Positions 62,320-64,000 of a stretch of 64,000 bases of DNA are shown in pieces. Numbering within the stretch: the first letter of the stretch is position 1; each line of letters begins with the position of its first letter. This DNA is from Vulcaniibacterium gelatinicum (GTDB lineage: Bacteria; Pseudomonadota; Gammaproteobacteria; Xanthomonadales; Xanthomonadaceae). The notes under the pieces are model-generated. The model saw only the letters and a list, made by a program, of their open reading frames with translations, searched no databases and was not told the origin of the DNA. The stretch is from positions 124,001-188,000 of the forward strand of contig NZ_VNKO01000001.1 of NCBI RefSeq assembly GCF_008033445.1, written 5' to 3'. Both the position numbers and the translations under genes were made by a program.

Positions 62320-63114
62320 ATGACCGACGACAGCGCCCCGGCGATCCACCCCACCGCGCTGGTCCATGCTTCGGCGCGGCTCGGCGCCGGCGTGCGCGTG
62401 GGCGCCTACACGGTGATCGGCGCCGAGGTCGAGATCGGCGACGGCACCACGATCGGCCCGCACTGCACGATCGAGGGGCCGACCCGGATCGGCCGCGACA
62501 ACCGCATCCACGGCCACGCCGCGATCGGCGGCGACGCCCAGGACAAGAAGTTCGCCGGCGAGCGCACCGAGCTGCTGATCGGCGACCGCAACACGATCCG
62601 CGAGTTCGTCACCATCAACCGCGGCACCGGCAACGGCGGCGGCATCACCCGGATCGGCGACGACAACTGGTTCCTGGCCTACACCCACGTCGCGCACGAC
62701 TGCCAGGTGGGCAGCCATTGCGTGTTCTCCAACAACGCCACCCTGGCCGGCCACGTCGAGGTCGGCGACCACGTGATCATCAGCGGCTTCGCCGGCGTGC
62801 ACCAGTTCTGCCGGATCGGCGCGCACGCGTTCATCGGCATGGGCGCGTTCGTCAACGGCGACGTGCCGCCGTTCGTGATGGTGGCGCAGGAAGGCTACGG
62901 CCGGCCGCGCGGGATCAACGCCGAAGGGCTCAAGCGCCGCGGCTTCGACCCCGAGCGCATCGCCGCGATCAAGCGCGCCTACCGCGCGCTGTACCTCTCC
63001 GGCGCCAGGCTCGAGGACGCCAGGCAGCAGCTGGCCGAGCTGGCGCAGGGCAGCGACGACGTGCGCCAGTTGCTGGCGTTCCTGGAGAGCGGCAACCGGC
63101 CGCTGCTGCGGTGA
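62320..63114 (+). CDS. lpxA: UDP-N-acetylglucosamine acyltransferase
   Basis: LpxA performs the first step of lipid A synthesis. The 264-residue beta-helix protein has hexapeptide repeats, the catalytic His in [18 protein letters not shown], and the C-terminal helical domain. Its stop overlaps the lpxB start as GTGA. Confidence 0.97.
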   Translation: MTDDSAPAIHPTALVHASARLGAGVRVGAYTVIGAEVEIGDGTTIGPHCTIEGPTRIGRDNRIHGHAAIGGDAQDKKFAGERTELLIGDRNTIREFVTINRGTGNGGGITRIGDDNWFLAYTHVAHDCQVGSHCVFSNNATLAGHVEVGDHVIISGFAGVHQFCRIGAHAFIGMGAFVNGDVPPFVMVAQEGYGRPRGINAEGLKRRGFDPERIAAIKRAYRALYLSGARLEDARQQLAELAQGSDDVRQLLAFLESGNRPLLR

Positions 63115-64000
63115 GCCTGCGCATCGCCCTCGTCGCCGGCGAGACCTCCGGCGACCAGCTCGGCGCCGGCCTGGTCGCGGAGCTGCGCCGGCGCTTTCCC
63201 GGCGCGGCGTTCGCCGGCGTCGGCGGCGAGCGCATGCGCGCCGAGGGGCTGCAGGCCTGGCACGACGCCTCCGAGCTGGCGGTGATGGGCCTGGCCGAGG
63301 TGCTGCATCACCTGCCACGCCTGCTGCGCCTGCGCCGCGCGCTGCGCGAGCGCCTGCTCGCCTGGCGGCCGGACGTGTTCGTCGGCATAGACGCGCCCGA
63401 TTTCAACCTGGGCGTGGAGCGCTGGCTCAAGCAGCGCGGCCTGCGCACGGTGCACTACGTGAGCCCGTCGGTGTGGGCCTGGCGCGAGTCGCGCGCGGCG
63501 AAGATCGGCCGCAGCGCCGACCGCGTGCTGTGCCTGTTCCCGATGGAACCGGAGATCTACGCGCGCCACGGCGTGGACGCACGCTTCGTCGGCCATCCGC
63601 TCGCCGATGCATTGCCGCTGCAGCCGGACCGTGCCGCCGCGCGCGCGCAGCTCGGGCTGGCGGCCGACGCGCCGCTGCTGGCAGTGCTGCCGGGCTCGCG
63701 CCTGGGCGAGATCCAGCGGCTTGGCGCGGTCTTCCTCGACGCCGCGCGCCAGGTCGCGCGGGACGTGTCCGGCCTGCAGCTGGCGATCCCGGCCGCCAAC
63801 GCCGCCTGCCGCGATGCGCTGCAGCGCCTGCTGGCGCAGGCGCCCGCGCCGCTGCCGCCGGTGCACCTGCTCGACGGCCAGGCGCAGGCGGCGATGATCG
63901 CCGCCGACGTGGTGCTGCTGGCCTCGGGCACCGCCGCGCTCGAGGCGATGCTGTGCAAGCGGCCGATGGTGGTGGCCTACCGCGTCGCGCCGCTGACCTA
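63111..64000 (+). CDS. lpxB: Lipid-A-disaccharide synthase, 3' end outside window
   Basis: LpxB joins UDP-diacylglucosamine and lipid X. About 296 codons are visible from a GTG start, [20 protein letters not shown], which is the family N terminus. [36 protein letters not shown] and [12 protein letters not shown] follow. It is cut by the right edge in the C-terminal half. Confidence 0.96.
   Translation, partial: MSLRIALVAGETSGDQLGAGLVAELRRRFPGAAFAGVGGERMRAEGLQAWHDASELAVMGLAEVLHHLPRLLRLRRALRERLLAWRPDVFVGIDAPDFNLGVERWLKQRGLRTVHYVSPSVWAWRESRAAKIGRSADRVLCLFPMEPEIYARHGVDARFVGHPLADALPLQPDRAAARAQLGLAADAPLLAVLPGSRLGEIQRLGAVFLDAARQVARDVSGLQLAIPAANAACRDALQRLLAQAPAPLPPVHLLDGQAQAAMIAADVVLLASGTAALEAMLCKRPMVVAYRVAPLT

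Overview
The window is a GC-rich (about 70 percent by eye), densely packed bacterial chromosome segment. Gene order (ffh/ypjD/radA; murJ-ribF-ileS-lspA-ispH; rpsT; rplU-rpmA-obgE; map-glnD-dapD-arsC-dapE-asnB opposite rpsB-tsf-pyrH-frr-uppS-cdsA-dxr-rseP-bamA-lpxD-fabZ-lpxA-lpxB) and protein features point to a gammaproteobacterium of the Lysobacterales (Xanthomonadaceae: Lysobacter, Luteimonas, Xanthomonas and relatives). I cannot name the genus. I see no insertion sequence, prophage or CRISPR array. It is core chromosome with small accessory insertions and several short dispersed repeat families.

Layout. 1-12.6 kb: ffh (cut by the window edge), a YpjD-like membrane protein, radA, tRNA-Thr(CGT), a leftward membrane/isoprenoid/flavin/translation operon (murJ, ribF, ileS, lspA, ispH), rpsT and the leftward rplU-rpmA / obgE group. 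12.6-22.4 kb: uvrA coupled to a thioesterase, a PCu(A)C copper chaperone, two crotonases, a sulfurtransferase, a CoA-type NUDIX hydrolase with a DUF1289 protein, an FKBP isomerase and nth. 22.4-29.8 kb: a phosphate block, with an OprO/OprP-like porin divergent from two tandem pstS genes, then pstC-pstA-pstB-phoU; good Pho-box candidates precede the porin and each pstS. 30.0-32.1 kb: a three-gene RiPP cluster of the bufferin/Hvf type (precursor, DUF692/MNIO enzyme, DUF2063 partner), in which the precursor carries two EF-hand loops between blocks of EGKCG repeats. 32.1-41.2 kb: rnt, a small membrane gene with rlmB, rnr, tRNA-Leu(CAG), parC and a penicillin-acylase-family protein. 41.2-49.3 kb: a leftward operon map-glnD-dapD-arsC-like-dapE-asnB, with an Asn-rich leader peptide and a terminator just before asnB that look like ribosome-mediated attenuation. 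49.3-64 kb: the rightward rpsB to lpxB cluster (translation factors, UMP kinase, undecaprenyl-PP and CDP-diacylglycerol synthesis, MEP pathway, RseP, BamA, lipid A), with a CDF metal transporter inserted between pyrH and frr, and lpxB cut by the right edge.

The most interesting items are the EF-hand/EGKCG precursor and its MNIO operon, the putative asparagine attenuator of asnB, the Pho-box set over the duplicated pstS genes, and three families of dispersed intergenic palindromes. All promoter, operator and terminator calls are made by eye.
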